DNA of 5,642 bases, from NCBI GenBank assembly GCA_903905665.1, contig CAIVHJ010000161.1:1-5642 (forward strand), given 5' to 3'. The notes under the pieces were generated by a model that saw nothing but the letters and a program-made list of their open reading frames with translations, was not told where the DNA came from and searched no databases. Position numbers and translations under genes: made by a program. Position 1 is the first letter of the stretch, and each line of letters starts with the position of its first letter. Below, piece after piece: positions 4,696 through 5,642 of this stretch. Source of the stretch: an uncultured Phycisphaerales bacterium (GTDB taxonomy: Bacteria > Planctomycetota > Phycisphaerae > UBA1845 > CAIVHJ01).

Positions 4696-5505
4696 CTATT
4701 GTGTCGGTTCTCTAACTGGGGATTTGCTTATTTCTGCAGTTGGGGAGATTGGCTGGATCAACGGGATCGGTTTCGGCGCTGGTACGGGCAGCGGAGAACC
4801 GCCGGGGGGTGGCGGTGGAGGAGTCGGGACAGGTGCGTTCGGATTGCCGATAAAGTTTCGGTAGCAGTTGAACCACGTTCGGTAATCTATCAAACTGACC
4901 GCGCCGTCATCGTCATAATCCGCCTCAGCCACATATTCCGGCTGACCGACGCTGTGCCCGAACGCATGGAGAATGATCACATAATCGTCGTAATCCACGT
5001 CGCCATCTTCATCCAGATCGCCGCAGATTCCACTGTCGATACGCACAAACTCATCGGCACCCATGTCCACGCGAGCCACACCATCTCCATTACCGTCCAT
5101 CACTCGCGGCTGGCCGTCAATGTCGGTCTCTCCGGGTGATGGTACGAAATTCGGATCACCGGCGTCAATGCAGGGTGAACCTGACGAGAGGTGGTAATCT
5201 CCGCCCGTGGGATTAACAAACAATGGATTAGCATTGATGTTGCCCGTTCCGTTCCATCCACCCTGCACGTCGCTATACGATACCGTGATGGATGACCAAG
5301 ATAGATAAATCTGTGGACCATTGGAGGCTGTGTTGCCCCACAAAATGCAACCTCCGATAGTAAGACTACGGTATTCGCAGAAGATTCCGCCACCGCGGCC
5401 AGCGGTGTTCCCAGAGAGGGTACACCGGGTTATGGTTGGGCTGCTGTTGCTGTCGCAGTATATTCCTCCCCCGTGACTTCGAACGGAGTTCCCAGAGATA
5501 GTCAA
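4696..5505 (-). CDS. 5'-truncated beta-helix protein with dockerin-like EF-hand segment and proline-rich tail
   Basis: This is the C-terminal part of a secreted or surface protein. Residues 1-75 repeat the pattern of right-handed parallel beta-helices (TISGNS..GGGIYC, TLSGNTAGRGGGIFC, CILWGNTA). Residues 92-153 hold a cap-like segment common in such proteins (NPLFVNP, LSSGSPCIDAGD, DIDGQPRVMDG, VDMGADEF). Residues 161-215 carry two calcium-loop motifs, DLDEDGDVDYDD (163-174) and DYDDDGAVSLID (196-207), as in dockerin-like modules. A proline-rich tail (about 225-254, with six prolines in a row) follows. Family members start with a signal peptide and several more helix turns; none are present. 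The listed start is a TTG with no ribosome binding site, and the same frame has TGA at 5515-5517, so no longer version exists in this frame. No helix repeats appear in the other minus-strand frames up to 5642. I infer a truncated, probably non-functional gene. Ligand unknown. Confidence 0.75.
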   Translation of the reverse strand: MTISGNSVRSHGGGIYCDSNSSPTITRCTLSGNTAGRGGGIFCEYRSLTIGGCILWGNTASNGPQIYLSWSSITVSYSDVQGGWNGTGNINANPLFVNPTGGDYHLSSGSPCIDAGDPNFVPSPGETDIDGQPRVMDGNGDGVARVDMGADEFVRIDSGICGDLDEDGDVDYDDYVIILHAFGHSVGQPEYVAEADYDDDGAVSLIDYRTWFNCYRNFIGNPNAPVPTPPPPPPGGSPLPVPAPKPIPLIQPISPTAEISKSPVREPTQ

Positions 5506-5516
5506 GATTTCTCGTC

Positions 5517-5524
5517 AAGGAGGT
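5517..5524 (+). promoter_or_regulatory. Strong Shine-Dalgarno sequence at the edge of the beta-helix fragment
   Basis: AAGGAGGT lies 7 nt before ATG 5532. It overlaps the in-frame stop (5515-5517 on the minus strand) that ends the beta-helix frame upstream, so it sits exactly where that homology ends. Confidence 0.45.
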
Positions 5525-5531
5525 GAGGGTG

Positions 5532-5642
5532 ATGCATAACTATCCATGGCTGATATTGTTACACCTTGATGTGTGTTTTGGGAACATGGAGGTGAACAAT
5601 GGACAGCCATGGATGGCGAAGAGTGTATCATTTGATACGAGA
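5532..5642 (+). CDS. Possible start of an unidentified + strand gene, runs off the window
   Basis: After AAGGAGGT with 7-nt spacing, the frame from ATG 5532 is open for all 37 codons to the window end (MHNYPWLILLHLDVCFGNMEV...). I do not recognise the protein; the first residues are mildly hydrophobic but too few for a firm signal-peptide call. It competes with the ATG at 5599 in another frame, which also has a good ribosome binding site. At most one is likely to be the main gene, unless 5532 is a short upstream ORF. The available length is too short to test for coding bias. Confidence 0.25.
   Translation, partial: MHNYPWLILLHLDVCFGNMEVNNGQPWMAKSVSFDTR
5599..5642 (+). CDS. Alternative start of an unidentified + strand gene, runs off the window
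   Basis: GGAGG (5588-5592) lies 6 nt before ATG 5599, an almost ideal arrangement. The frame reads MDSHGWRRVYHLIR and is open to the window end. The Trp-Arg-Arg start resembles N-termini I recall from soluble bacterial proteins, including some kinases, but 14 residues cannot identify a family. It is an alternative to the ATG at 5532 in a different frame; I slightly prefer this one. Confidence 0.3.
   Translation, partial: MDSHGWRRVYHLIR
5625..5638. repeat. Short inverted repeat GTATCA/TGATAC
   Basis: Six-bp arms (5625-5630 and 5633-5638) are separated by TT at the extreme right end of the window. It lies inside the candidate ORFs that start at 5532 and 5599. It is short enough to be chance. 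Confidence 0.3.

Noticed and set aside
4687..5139. Plus-strand open frame opposite the beta-helix/dockerin-like gene
   Set aside because: The minus strand carries the calcium-loop and beta-helix motifs; the plus-strand translation has no family pattern and no ribosome binding site.

Overview
The window looks like part of a Planctomycetota chromosome. This rests on content rather than any database match: a Ser/Thr protein kinase of the Hanks type fused to a small CxxC/CxxC zinc ribbon, an exported right-handed beta-helix protein that ends in a dockerin-like double EF-hand segment and a proline-rich tail, and gene-free gaps that hold many inverted repeats. The lineage within the phylum cannot be fixed from this sequence.

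Layout. (1) 1-1402: the end of a glycine-cleavage operon on the + strand, with gcvT (its first ~40 codons lie outside the window) followed 35 nt later by gcvH. The aminomethyltransferase and the lipoyl carrier protein act together in oxidative glycine cleavage. The P-protein genes are not downstream, so they must be elsewhere. (2) 1403-1968: a 566-nt gap with no supportable gene. It has a three-armed inverted repeat, a tiny ORF behind a near-perfect Shine-Dalgarno sequence, and a candidate promoter. (3) 1969-3252: a soluble-looking Ser/Thr kinase with an N-terminal zinc ribbon, a complete catalytic core and a basic, aromatic C-terminal tail. (4) 3253-3650: a 398-nt gap with a good extended -10 promoter and a probable long leader. 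(5) 3651-4430: a stand-alone HD-GYP phosphodiesterase with a C-terminal zinc ribbon. (6) 4431-4695: a repeat-rich convergent junction. It has a perfect 20-nt palindrome, A-rich short repeats, a 20-nt hairpin and a strong rho-independent terminator serving the minus strand. (7) 4696-5505: a minus-strand beta-helix/dockerin-like protein that lacks its signal peptide and N-terminus, probably a truncated gene. (8) 5506-5642: a short segment with two competing, well-placed ribosome binding sites for a + strand gene that runs off the window.

Working picture: the glycine-cleavage part is housekeeping. The kinase and the HD-GYP protein are two signalling proteins, each with its own translation signals and an appended zinc ribbon; nothing shows that they form one pathway. 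The far right is a convergent, rearranged-looking junction. I see no clearly new multi-gene system. The most unusual signals are in the gaps: competing hairpins, two sites encoding the same heptapeptide with only synonymous differences, and the abrupt end of the beta-helix gene at the ribosome binding site of a divergent ORF.
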